In this document: piece by piece, positions 1 through 7,817 of the stretch | Numbering within the stretch: the first letter of the stretch is position 1 | Layout: each line of letters opens with the position of its first letter | NCBI GenBank assembly: GCA_038233075.1 | Contig: JBBSMQ010000001.1 | Location: forward strand, 1 to 64,000 | Reading direction: 5' to 3' | Origin: Iamia sp038233075 | GTDB lineage: Bacteria; Actinomycetota; Acidimicrobiia; Acidimicrobiales; Iamiaceae | Length of the DNA stretch: 64,000 nucleotides | Position numbers and translations under genes: made by a program | Notes under the pieces: generated by a model | Seen by the model: the letters and a program-made list of their open reading frames with translations, nothing else | The model's database searches: none | What the model was told of the DNA's origin: nothing

Positions 1-569
1 TCACCGCCCTCCAGCACCTCCCGCCCAAGCAGCGGTCCGTGCTCATCCTCCGTGAGGTCCTGCGCTGGCAGGCCAGCGAGGTGGCCGAGCTGCTCGACAC
101 GTCGGTGGCGTCGGTCAACAGCGCACTCCAGCGGGCGCGGGCCACGCTGGAGTCGATGCCCTCGACCGGAGCCGGCCCGACGCCGGTCGACGCCGATCAC
201 GAGGAGCTGCTGGGCCGCTACGTCGACGCCTTCGAGCGCTACGACATCTCCGCCCTCGTCGCCCTCCTCCACCACGACGCCACCATGTCCATGCCGCCCT
301 GGGAGCTGTGGCTCCAGGGCCCCGAGGAGATCGGCAAGTGGCACCTGGGCAAGGGGGCCGGCTGCGAGGGGTCGCGGGTGCTGCCCATCTCCGCCAACGG
401 GGTGCCAGGGGTCGCGTCCTACAAGCCGGCCGAGGACGGCACCCTGCGCCCCTGGTCCATCCAGGTCATCGAGTCGCGCGACGGACGCATCACGGCCCTG
501 AACCACTTCATCGACGAGGAGCTCTTCGCCGAGTTCGGCCTCCCCCCGGTGTTCCCCTCGACGTCGTAG
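1..569 (+). CDS. ECF sigma factor, SigG-like, C-terminal part (5' end outside window)
   Basis: The reading frame is already open at base 3 and runs to a stop at 569, so only the C-terminal ~188 residues are present. The first part is a sigma region 4 helix-turn-helix: QRSVLILREVLRWQ followed by the recognition helix stretch VASVNSALQRARATL, which reads the -35 element. After about 50 residues it passes into a SnoaL-like cone fold (ELLGRYVDAFERYD to the end), the accessory domain of SigG/SigJ-type extracytoplasmic sigma factors. The protein should redirect RNA polymerase under stress; no anti-sigma gene is visible downstream. The internal ATG at 39 is not the true start, because homologous sequence continues upstream of it. 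Confidence 0.85.
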   Translation, partial: TALQHLPPKQRSVLILREVLRWQASEVAELLDTSVASVNSALQRARATLESMPSTGAGPTPVDADHEELLGRYVDAFERYDISALVALLHHDATMSMPPWELWLQGPEEIGKWHLGKGAGCEGSRVLPISANGVPGVASYKPAEDGTLRPWSIQVIESRDGRITALNHFIDEELFAEFGLPPVFPSTS

Positions 570-709
570 GTCGTCCGGGCTGGCCGCCACCGGGCTGGGG
601 GGCCGGCTCGATGCTCACCGCATCGTGGTGCACACCCGCGGACCGGGTCCCTCGATGCCGATGGAAGCGGTGCAGGGCATCTCGTCCCGCCAGCAAGGTT
701 GAGCCGGTG

Positions 710-1010
710 TCACGACGGGGGATCTCGTCCCGCCAGGAAGGTGGAGGCCTCGGCCACCACATCCTCGACCTGCAGGGTCAAGCCCACCAGGTCCAGCAGG
801 TCGGCCAGGGGGCAGGCCTGCCCCGGCGGGTGCACCACCCTGAGGCGCCAGCCCCGCCGCCGGGCCCCCAGCTGCATCCGGGCCAGGCCTCGACGGTGAC
901 CAGGTCGACGCGCGAGGCCACCGGGACGCGGCCGAGGGCGCGTCGTCGGCCAGCACGAGGTGAACAGCGGTCGATGCCCCGCCCCCCAGGGGTGGCCCGT
1001 CGTCCTCCAT
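710..1010 (-). pseudogene. Frameshifted STAS-domain (anti-sigma antagonist-like) relic
   Basis: Read on the minus strand, three frames each carry part of one small STAS protein. From the ATG at 1010 the first frame gives VHLVLADDAPSAAS; the next frame gives RVPVASRVDLVTVEA; the third gives LARMQLGARRRGWRLRVVHP and then PLADLLDLVGLTLQVEDVVA, ending at TGA 712-710. Together these match the order expected of STAS proteins: the D-L-V-T-V-E-A-LAR helix, the GWRLRVVHP strand and the leucine-rich LADLLDLVGL helix. At least two single-base shifts are needed to rejoin it, near 920 and 885. No intact partner kinase or phosphatase is nearby. Sequencing error is possible, but neighbouring relics are broken the same way. 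Confidence 0.65.
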
Positions 1011-1249
1011 GCAGGGCAGACGTGACTACGCCTCCGAACTCATCGGTGAATGAGCGCGCACCCGTGGGCCGAGCACCCTGGGCGGAGGGGCAGACCGGGC
1101 CCGCAGACGTCTTCGGCTCGCGCCCGCGTCCCGGGGCCTCGCACCAAGGACGGTACGATTCCGACGAGCGGCGTTCTGGCACAGGTTCGCGTGGCCCGGG
1201 GCCTCGTCCCAAGAGCGTGCAGGTCCCGAGGGGCGGGTATCACTCGTGG

Positions 1250-2722
1250 TCAGGCGGTGGGTGGGGCGCGGGATGCGTCGGGGGTTCCGGTGTGGGGGCG
1301 GCCGGTGGTGCGGCAACGACCTCGGCGACGGCCCGCGGGGGAGGAGTCGTCGGGGTCAGACTCGTCGGCCCCGGCCGGATCGTCGGGGTTCGGGTCGGGG
1401 GTGCGGCTGAAGTGGACGGCGGTGCGGTCGAGGCGTTCGCCGGTGGGTCCGGTGTAGGGGTCGACGTCGGGCATGTCGGTGGTCTTGGGGGGCCGGGCTC
1501 GGGTGGCGCCGTGGAGGTGGTTGCCGTAGCGGTCGGTGAAGACCACCCCGTCGGGGTCGTCGGCCTTGCCGACGATGCCGAGCAGGCCTTGGTGGTGGAG
1601 GCGGTGATGGGTCGAGCACAGGCAGATCAAGTTGGTCGTGACCGTCTCACCATGGTCTTCCCAATCGGTGATGTGGTGGATCTGGAGCCAGTAGCTCTGA
1701 TCGCAGCCCGGCACCCGACAGCCGCGGTCGCGGTGCTCGATGAGGCGGCGGATGCGGCGGGGCACGATGCGCTGGGTGCCCCAGGTTCACCGGTGTGCCC
1801 TCGCGTTCCCACACCGGTTCGATGTCGCCGTCGCAGGTCAGGTACCGGCGCAGCTCATCGGGCAGCACCCCACCCAGGTGCGTCGAGCCCATCCACCGGT
1901 CATCGCCGCCGGGACCGGCCGGCATCTCCAGGTGCAACAGGATCCGGCTGCGCACCGCCATCTCCGCCCCGCCGGCGCCACCGGCGAGGATCGAGTGCGC
2001 CACCCCCACCACCGCGTCGGCCCACGACGGTGCGGGCACCTTGAGGTCCTTGACCGAACGCCCCTCGGCCTGGGCCTGGGCCCGGGCGTGCTGGCTGGCC
2101 TCGGAGTGCAGCCGCTCCCGGGCCGCCTTCAGGGCGCCCTCGACGGCCAGGCCCTCGTCGATGGGGAGGCGCATCCGGGCCCACCACGACCCGTCGTCCT
2201 CGGTGCCGAGGGCCACGGTCCGATCCACTTCGGGGTCGGGGTCGGGCAGCACCGGCTCCTCAGGGGTCGGCTCCGGCGCATCGGACGGGCGGGCCTCGGT
2301 GTCGAAGCCGTACCCCCTCGTCGCCGCCGCGATCTGGGCCACGGTGGCTGACAGGCCAGAGCACACACCGACGACTCGTACTCCGCCGGGGTGTAACGGG
2401 CCACCGTCGCCGCCTGATCGAACGACAACCGCCCCTCCGCGAACGCGGCCATCGTCACCGGCAACACCCGGGCCCGACGGGCCAAGGCCACCACCCGCCG
2501 GGCCCGCGTCCGAGACAGCCCCGCCTTCCACATCAACCACTGCACCGGCGTGTGGATCCGATGCCCCGCCCAGAACCCCTCCGCCAAGGCGCGCACCGTC
2601 AGATCGACCAGGCGGGCCTCCGCCGCGTTCTGGACGCCCGCGACACCCGCCACCTCGTCCTCGAACGCCCACCGCGCCGCCTGCGCCTCAGCGGCTCGCT
2701 CCAGGGTCGGACACATCTCCAT
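1250..2722 (-). pseudogene. DUF222 / HNH endonuclease gene with two frameshifts
   Basis: Actinobacteria carry many DUF222-HNH proteins of about 450-500 residues. Here the N-terminal DUF222 part (from MEMCPTLERAAEAQA, ATG at 2722, through ARYTPAEYESSVC) is in one frame. The middle (SGLSATVAQIAAATRGYGF through GVLPDELRRYLTCDGDIEP) is in a second, and the C-terminal HNH domain (IEHRDRGCRVPGC, LQIHHITDWEDHG, TNLICLCSTHHRLHHQ) is in a third, ending at 1250. The breaks fall near 2360 and near 1780, the latter beside a GGGG run. All HNH histidines and the CxxC/CxxHH zinc-type ligands remain readable, so decay is recent or the shifts are sequencing errors. As written the gene cannot make a full-length protein. 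Confidence 0.85.
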
Positions 2723-2810
2723 ACCCCGACTGTACGCAGGGGGTGTGACAGCGAAAGTTGGGCCGGGGAGCGGGACGGCCCAGGATTCCATCAGCCGATC
2801 GACTGCGACA

Positions 2811-3195
2811 CTGGTGGCCGCGGGTTCCGGGCCGTGTGTGGCGACGTGCGTGCGCTCCGTTCGGTAGCGACTCGTTCACTGCGGCGGTGGCGTTCTACTC
2901 GCTGCAGCACATCCCTCGTCCACAGCTGGTGTCGGTCCTCGGTGAGATTCAGCGCGTGCTGGCCCCACAGGGCGCGTTCGCGCTTGCGACCCACCTCGGC
3001 GAGGGCGAGGTCTTCGCCACCGAGCTCCTCGGGCACCACTTCTCCGCCGTGGGTGGGACCCTGTTCAGCCAGGACGAGATCGAGTGCGCCCTCGAGGTCG
3101 CCGACTTCACCGTCGAGGAGGTCCAGCGGCGGGCGCCTCGTCCTCACGAGCACCAGTCACAGCGGCTCTACGTGATCGCTCGCGCCCCGCGATGA
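2811..3195 (+). pseudogene. Truncated class I SAM methyltransferase, C-terminal half
   Basis: The readable protein begins at GRGFRAVCGDVRAL in one frame and then shifts by one base near 2866 into PFGSDSFTAAVAFYSLQHIP, followed by ALATHLGEGEV and a C-terminal QRLYVIARAPR before the stop at 3195. This is the acidic loop and motif IV-VI half of a small methyltransferase. The glycine-rich SAM-binding motif I expected ~30 residues earlier is missing, because the sequence upstream is the promoter side of the DUF222 relic. The N-terminus was therefore lost and a frameshift has accumulated. No function is expected. Confidence 0.7.
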
Positions 3196-3247
3196 CGCTG
3201 CCTGTCTGTCGGGCTCCCACCCGGCGCCATTGTGGGACCAGCAAGGG

Positions 3248-3889
3248 CTACCGGAGGAAGCTGAACAGTCGGTCGGGCAGGTCGGTCCTGTCGGGAGCGG
3301 CCTCGTCGAGACGGCGGGCGAGACCGACCCCGTAGGACTCGGCTTCGCCGTCGTAGGCCACCTCCTCGAAGCCGGCGGCGCGGAACGCCTTCCGGACCCG
3401 CGGCCGCAGGTCGGGGTCGGTCCTCCCTCTCGTCCAGATGACACAGCCGCCCGGCTCCACCAGCGTCGGAGCCAGGGCGATCACCCCGTCCACCTCGGCG
3501 GTCGAGATGTTGCCGAAGATCCCGCACAGCAAGAGCACGTCGACCGGCACCACGTCGGCGAACGTCGTCGGCTCACCAGCATCGCCCCGTCGGACATCCA
3601 GCGCGTCGAGCCCCGCCGCGGCGGCGGCGTCCAAGGCTGCACCGGCCAGCACCTCGTCGTGCTCCACGAGCACCGCCGATGTCCACCCCGAGCCACCTCG
3701 GCGGGCCAGCACCGGGATCACGTCGCGGCCGTCGCCGGCACAGAGGCTGAGCAGGCGCGGCCGGGCCGCGGGCACCAGGTCGAGCGCGTCGGAGACGCGG
3801 CGTCGGACCACCTCCAGGCGTCGGGGGAGCGAGCTGGCGGGATCGTCGTAGGAATGGTGCCACGCCACCCAGTCGGTCGATGGCGCCAC
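3248..3889 (-). CDS. Class I SAM-dependent methyltransferase
   Basis: 213 residues. Motif I is LLSLCAGDGRDVIPVLARR (about residues 45-63), followed by an acidic end of strand beta-2 (VLVEHDE), the motif II region DVRRGDAGEP and motif IV VDVLLLCGIFGNIS. This is a complete Rossmann-type methyltransferase core, but the substrate is not evident. The N-terminal WHHSYDDPASSLPRRLEVVRRRV helix resembles a group of actinobacterial methyltransferases that act on small molecules. It starts 11 nt after the haloalkane dehalogenase stop and is very likely co-transcribed with it. It is one of the few intact genes in the degraded first 9 kb. Confidence 0.8.
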   Translation of the reverse strand: MAPSTDWVAWHHSYDDPASSLPRRLEVVRRRVSDALDLVPAARPRLLSLCAGDGRDVIPVLARRGGSGWTSAVLVEHDEVLAGAALDAAAAAGLDALDVRRGDAGEPTTFADVVPVDVLLLCGIFGNISTAEVDGVIALAPTLVEPGGCVIWTRGRTDPDLRPRVRKAFRAAGFEEVAYDGEAESYGVGLARRLDEAAPDRTDLPDRLFSFLR

Positions 3890-3900
3890 CGGTCAGCCTC

Positions 3901-4785
3901 TCAGTGGGAGTCCATCCAGGAGGCGATGGCCTCGCCGATCTCGTGAGGGCTGTCCTCCTGGAGGAAGTGGTTGCCGGCCACGGTGACCTCGGTCTGGTTC
4001 GACCAGGTCCGGCAGAACTCTCGCTGGGGACCAGTGAGGATGGCCCCCGGGTCTCCGTTGATGAACAGCTTGGGCACCTCCGACGTGGGGAGCCAGTCGG
4101 CGTAGGACTGAACGATCTCGGCCACGTCTGCGGGCTCGCCCTCGATGGGGATCTCACGGGGCCAGGTGAGGGTGGGGCGGCGGTGCTCGGACTGGACGAA
4201 CGGCCGCCGGTACTCGTCGTGCTCCTCGGCGGTCAGGTCGCGCAGGATCGCAGCCGGCAGCACCGCTTCGACGAAGAGGTTGTTCTCGATGACCATCTCC
4301 TCGCCGGTCTCGGACCGGAAGCCCTGGAAGATGTCACGGGCCGCGTCGGGCCAGTCGTCCCAGGTGACGGGGCGGACGATGGCCTCCATGTAGGCCAGTC
4401 CGGCGACGCGGTCGCGGTGACGGTTGGCCCAGTCGAAGCCGAGCGCCGAGCCCCAGTCGTGGATGACGAAGGTGATCCGCTCACCCAGGTCGAGCTGGTC
4501 GAGGAGGGCGTCCAGGTAGCGACGGTGCTCGACGAAGCGGTACGAGCCCGGGCCGGTGTCATCGAGCTTGTCGGAGTCGCCCTGGCCGATGAGGTCGGGG
4601 GCGATGCAGCGAGCCCGGTCCGACAGGTGGGGGATCACGTTGCGCCACAGGTAGGACGACGTGGGGTTGCCGTGGAGGAACACCACCGGGTCGCCCTCGC
4701 CCGTCTCGTGGTACGCCATCTGCTTCCCGTCGACCATCTCGTAGGACTTGGCCAGCGGTGTGGTGTCAAGTGAGGAAGAGCTCAT
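3901..4785 (-). CDS. Haloalkane dehalogenase (HLD-II, LinB/DhaA-like)
   Basis: 294 residues, matching LinB/DhaA length. It is an alpha/beta hydrolase that should cleave carbon-halogen bonds by an SN2 attack, giving an alcohol and halide. Visible catalytic positions: nucleophile Asp110 with halide-binding Trp111 (VIHDWGSALGF), second halide ligand Asn40 (FLHGNPTSSYLW), acid Glu134 (AYMEAI) and base His274 (VAGNHFLQEDSP). These are offset by two from the LinB numbering and the spacing is family-typical. I chose the ATG at 4785 because GGTGAG lies just upstream; the in-frame ATG at 4797 has no Shine-Dalgarno. No signal peptide, so cytoplasmic. The true substrate cannot be told from sequence; some family members act on natural haloalkanes. 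Confidence 0.92.
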   Translation of the reverse strand: MSSSSLDTTPLAKSYEMVDGKQMAYHETGEGDPVVFLHGNPTSSYLWRNVIPHLSDRARCIAPDLIGQGDSDKLDDTGPGSYRFVEHRRYLDALLDQLDLGERITFVIHDWGSALGFDWANRHRDRVAGLAYMEAIVRPVTWDDWPDAARDIFQGFRSETGEEMVIENNLFVEAVLPAAILRDLTAEEHDEYRRPFVQSEHRRPTLTWPREIPIEGEPADVAEIVQSYADWLPTSEVPKLFINGDPGAILTGPQREFCRTWSNQTEVTVAGNHFLQEDSPHEIGEAIASWMDSH

Positions 4786-4954
4786 GGGGCTCACCATGGC
4801 ATCCGAGCGAGGATGCTGCCGACGGAGAACGCACCCCGTCACGACATCCCCCGGCCGGGAGACGTCACATGGGGCGTTCAGACACCCACGGTTCGAAAAG
4901 TGGTGAACGACGGCACAGGGAGAGCGCTGGCATGGGGTGGTGGCGGTCCCGCGG

Positions 4955-5114
4955 ATGCACGACGACGAGGTCGAGGTCGACGACGAGCTCGTGCAGCGGC
5001 TCCTCTCGACGCAGCTCCCGGACCTCGCCGAGCTCCCGCTGACCCGCATCGAGGCGTGGGGTTCGCTCGTGGCGGGTGGTCCGCGAGGTGCTGGCCGACC
5101 CCGAAGCCGACTGA
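4955..5114 (+). pseudogene. Internally deleted aminoglycoside/macrolide phosphotransferase-like relic
   Basis: From ATG 4955 the translation MHDDEVEVDDELVQRLLSTQ and then PDLAELPLTRIEAWGS matches the first ~37 residues of actinobacterial APH-family kinases, where the next residues should be the ATP-binding glycine-rich strands. Instead the sequence jumps, in another frame, to RVVREVLADPEAD and a stop at 5112-5114, which looks like the last helix of such a protein. About 250 codons are missing between. The N-terminal match is fairly clear and the C-terminal assignment is tentative. The rest of the interval up to 5360 contains nothing I recognise. Confidence 0.5.
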
Positions 5115-5360
5115 ACCACGGGCGACGCCATCGGACGGCTCGCGACGCCGCCGGCGTCGGATGGCGTGTGCTCGGCGGCCGGTCTGTTGGTGCACGTCAT
5201 CGCATCGCAATCAGCCGCGCCGCGCACCAGCTCTCCGCCGTCGTGGCTGACACGGGTGGGACGATCGAGCGCCAGCTGATCTCTGGCACCGAGCACGGCC
5301 CGCGGCGGTCGGACGGCCGGGCGAGCGCGCCAGCAACCAACGACACGCCATGATCCCCAC

Positions 5361-5786
5361 GTGCGTGCGGCGATCGAGGCCCCCGACGGCCGAACCTGGA
5401 TGGTGCGCCGTCGCTGGGTGTTGCGCCTCGGGAGCGAGACGGTGTGGGGCAGGTTCCGGCGCCGGATCCGTCAGACCCTGCGTCGGCTGGGGAAGGCGGT
5501 GGACGCCGAGCCAGGGTGGGTCGACGTCGTCGGCGAGGGGATCGTGACCGGCATCCTGTTCATCGTCGCGACGCTGCTCATCATCTTCGTCGGTCTCCCG
5601 CTGTTGATCGCCGTGGTCGACCTGGCGATCGTCCTGGTCGTGGCCGTGGTCGGTCTGCTGGCGCGGGTCGTGCTCCGGCGTCCCTGGACCATCGAGGCAC
5701 GCGTCAGCGATGGGACGACGCTGCGGTGGCGGGTGACGGGGTGGCGAGCGAGGGGCCAGCGCCACTCGACGAGCTCCGGCGGGTAG
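5361..5786 (+). CDS. Small membrane protein, C-terminus overwritten by a rearrangement
   Basis: The ORF encodes 141 residues. An N-terminal basic soluble part (MVRRRWVLRLG and GRFRRRIRQTLRRLGK) is followed by one long or two short hydrophobic segments (VTGILFIVATLLIIFVGLPL and LIAVVDLAIVLVVAVVGLLA), then a soluble tail with a TLRWRVTGWRARG strand. From about 5762 the coding sequence is antisense to a methyltransferase fragment, so the last eight residues (RHSTSSGG) are not native. The family is a conserved hypothetical membrane protein of actinobacteria as far as I can judge; no function is known to me. It may be non-functional. Confidence 0.5.
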   Translation: MRAAIEAPDGRTWMVRRRWVLRLGSETVWGRFRRRIRQTLRRLGKAVDAEPGWVDVVGEGIVTGILFIVATLLIIFVGLPLLIAVVDLAIVLVVAVVGLLARVVLRRPWTIEARVSDGTTLRWRVTGWRARGQRHSTSSGG

Positions 5787-5875
5787 GTGGGCCGGGTCCG
5801 GTCGTAGCGCTCGGCGACGCTCCCGAAGCTCTCGGCCCGCCGTCGGTCGCGAAAGATCTCAGCCACGAACGGCAC
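5762..5875 (-). pseudogene. N-terminal fragment of a SAM methyltransferase
   Basis: On the minus strand, from a GTG at 5875, the translation is VPFVAEIFRDRRRAESFGSV followed by AERYDRTRPTYPPELVEW. This is the characteristic opening of small actinobacterial class I methyltransferases (FGSVAxxYDRxRPxYPPELxxW). The homology stops abruptly at 5762, where the opposite-strand membrane gene begins, and no motif I follows. The fragment is the scar of a deletion or recombination that joined two unrelated genes tail to tail. Confidence 0.7.
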
Positions 5876-6006
5876 GGTAGACCGCGCTGACGGATCGACC
5901 CCGGAAGATGCACGGAGCTGCCGGGGTGTCTTGCCGAGGCGCATCCGACACTGCGCCGCGAAGGCGACGGGCCCCGCCCATCGCCCCGAGGCCCGCTGCC
6001 CGGCTC

Positions 6007-6123
6007 TCTGGGTATACGTTCCACCGGGCCATGGGGTTCTCCGAGGTCGGCCGGCTGCCCGAGGTGGGCCAGAAGTTCGACCGCTGGCTCGAGCTCGTCC
6101 TCGTGCAACGGATCCTCTCATGA
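6007..6123 (+). pseudogene. C-terminal tail of a GNAT acetyltransferase
   Basis: The last 38 codons of this frame read SGYTFHRAMGFSEVGRLPEV and GQKFDRWLELVLVQRILS. This is the terminal part of phosphinothricin-acetyltransferase-type GNAT enzymes: the helix with the H-x-A-x-GF turn, then EVGRLPEVGxKFxRWLxLVLxQRxL. The acetyl-CoA binding motif A (Q/RxxGxG/A) is absent upstream. The remaining ~130 residues of the enzyme are gone, so this is an orphan 3' relic. Confidence 0.7.
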
Positions 6124-6162
6124 TCGTCTGGGACCTGAGCGTGCAATGCCGGAGGGACGCTG

Positions 6163-6975
6163 CTAGCGAAGGCGGATGATGTTCCCCGTGACGATCCGGC
6201 CCGCGTCGGCGCAGAGCCAGGCGATCACCTGCGCGACCTCGGCGGGCGAGGCGACGTGGTGGTGCTCGAGGTCGTTGGCCACGAACTCCCGAACCTCCTC
6301 GTCTACCCACCCCGTATCGGTCACGGGTGGGTAGACGACGTTGGCGGCGACCCCGTCGCCAGCCATCTCCATCGCCGCCGACAACGTGTAGCTGATCAGC
6401 GCCGCCTTCCCGGCTCCGTAGGACACCTCACCCGGGAACTGACGTCCCTCGCCGGAGGTGAGGGTCACGATGCGACCCCAGGTAGCCCCTCGTCGACGGT
6501 GCCGGTCGATGAGCTCCGCCATCAGCAGCGCCCCGGCCCGGGCATCGACGTGGAGCTGGCTGTCGATGGACTCTCGGTCGACCGGACCGCCAGGTCGGCC
6601 GAGCGCATCGGGATCTGCGGGCGAGTAGCTGTCCTTGCGCCAACCGCTGGCGTTGTGGACCAGGACCGAGATGGGTCCGAGGGCAGCCTCGGTCTCCTCG
6701 AACAGCGCAGCGGGCACCGCAGGGTCGGCCAAGTCGGCCTCGATCGCGTGGCAGCGACGGCCGTGGGCTTCGACGGCGGCCCGCACGTCGGACGCGTCGG
6801 CCGCTCGGGGCCGGTTGTAGGCGTCGGTGCCGGCCGGATCTCGAGTACGGAGGTAGCTCACGGCGACATCGGCTCCCCGCTCCGCGAGGGTGATCGCCGT
6901 CGCGGCGCCGATGCCCTGGTTCGCGCCGGTGACTAGCGCGGTCTCGCCCTCGAGGGGGAGGCGGTGGGCAGACAT
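6163..6975 (-). CDS. Short-chain dehydrogenase/reductase (SDR)
   Basis: 270 residues. It has the classical SDR cofactor motif TGANQGIG (residues ~16-23) and the NAG-region variant VLVHNASGW. The active-site Tyr and Lys are in SYGAGKAALISYT and the catalytic Ser region is TLTSGEG. It is a cytoplasmic NAD(P)H-dependent oxidoreductase with a substrate that cannot be inferred; the sequence resembles 3-oxoacyl-ACP-reductase-like members. The start at 6975 is supported by AAGGAG ten bases upstream on the minus strand. The upstream in-frame ATG at 7032 would read through arginine-rich non-conserved sequence. It stands alone between relics and is intact. Confidence 0.88.
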   Translation of the reverse strand: MSAHRLPLEGETALVTGANQGIGAATAITLAERGADVAVSYLRTRDPAGTDAYNRPRAADASDVRAAVEAHGRRCHAIEADLADPAVPAALFEETEAALGPISVLVHNASGWRKDSYSPADPDALGRPGGPVDRESIDSQLHVDARAGALLMAELIDRHRRRGATWGRIVTLTSGEGRQFPGEVSYGAGKAALISYTLSAAMEMAGDGVAANVVYPPVTDTGWVDEEVREFVANDLEHHHVASPAEVAQVIAWLCADAGRIVTGNIIRLR

Positions 6976-7043
6976 GAGACTGGCACTCCTTCGTCGTCGG
7001 GGCGGGCCGACGGCCCGGGGGGTGGTCCGCACTCCCAGAGGAG

Positions 7044-7435
7044 CTACCGGAGCACTTCGATCTCACACCGCGGTCCCGGTGAGTCCGCAAGCCGGCTGTC
7101 CGCCGTGAGGAGGATGGCCCGTGTGCGCTCGGCGAGGGCCACGTACACGGCGTCGTAGGCGGTCAGGTTGTGGCGAAGCTCCCAGCACCGACCGGTGAAC
7201 GGGCCGTGCGGAACACGGTCGAGCCGCAGGGCTCTGAGGTCGTCGATGGCCAGGCCACCCGTCGATCGTCAACCGAACCGGCGGCTGCCAATCGTCGCCA
7301 GGCCGAGACCACCTCGACGTCGATCAGGTGAGGGGCGACGAGCCGCTCTCCTCGCAGCCGGTCCCGCGCGTCGTCGCCGTCGGGGCCATCATCGGCCAAG
7401 GCAGTGACGAGGACGCTGGCGTCGACGACGATCAC
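7044..7435 (-). pseudogene. vapC: VapC-type PIN-domain toxin, frameshifted
   Basis: From the GTG at 7435 the first frame encodes VIVVDASVLVTALADDGPDG and LVAPHLIDVEVVSAWRRLAA, i.e. the first PIN-domain Asp and the Glu of the metal site. After VDDRRVA a one-base loss near 7256 throws the ribosome out of frame. In the correct frame the protein would continue IDDLRALRLDRVPHGPF, NLTAYDAVYVALAERT, ILLTADSRLAD and end at TAG 7046-7044, with the remaining two PIN acidic residues (YDAVY and TADSRL). All four catalytic acids are thus still encoded but split across frames. The GTG overlaps the vapB stop by four bases (GTGA). The product would be a truncated, inactive RNase. Confidence 0.85.
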
Positions 7436-7662
7436 CTGCCATCGCGAGCGGACCGCACCGACTGGGCCGCGGAGGCGAAGCTCGCCCGACCGCCGGCCCG
7501 GCCCCCCGCACGGTCGAGGAGCTCGTCCAGCGTCTCGGAGTGAGCCTCGTCGGTGAGCCGCTCGAGGAGGTACTCCTGAAGTGACTTCCCGGCGAGCGCG
7601 GCGCGACGCCGAAGGGTGGCATGCACCTCATCGGGCACGTCTTTGACCTGGATGCTCGGCAT
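7432..7662 (-). CDS. vapB: VapB-type antitoxin (FitA-like ribbon-helix-helix)
   Basis: 76 residues from the ATG at 7662 (MPSIQVKDVPDEVHATLRRR). The N-terminal ribbon-helix-helix (IQVKDVPDEVHATLRRRAAL, AGKSLQEYLLERL) binds operator DNA. The C-terminal tail (SETLDELLDRAGG and following) should wrap the VapC active site. It is translationally coupled to vapC through a GTGA overlap. Since the toxin frame is broken, the antitoxin here may be a relic, or may protect against other VapC toxins in the genome. An alternative upstream ATG at 7683 adds MALRSID, which is not typical. Confidence 0.85.
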   Translation of the reverse strand: MPSIQVKDVPDEVHATLRRRAALAGKSLQEYLLERLTDEAHSETLDELLDRAGGRAGGRASFASAAQSVRSARDGR

Positions 7663-7817
7663 GTCGATCGACCTTAGCGCCACTCTGGCGCCGACACCCT
7701 CGATGTGGAGCCGTCACACCCCTCCCGATCTCGGAGGCGCGGCCAGGCGGTCGAGGCAGACCGCTGCGGCTCGCCGGGCAGCAGGGTCCGCGGCTCGTCG
7801 GCGCCGCGAACGTACCG

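Noticed and set aside
1130..1213. Two copies of CCCGGGGCCTCG about 65 bases apart in the spacer before the DUF222-HNH relic
   Set aside because: Too short and GC-biased to treat as a defined repeat; no gene or structure could be supported in 1011-1249.
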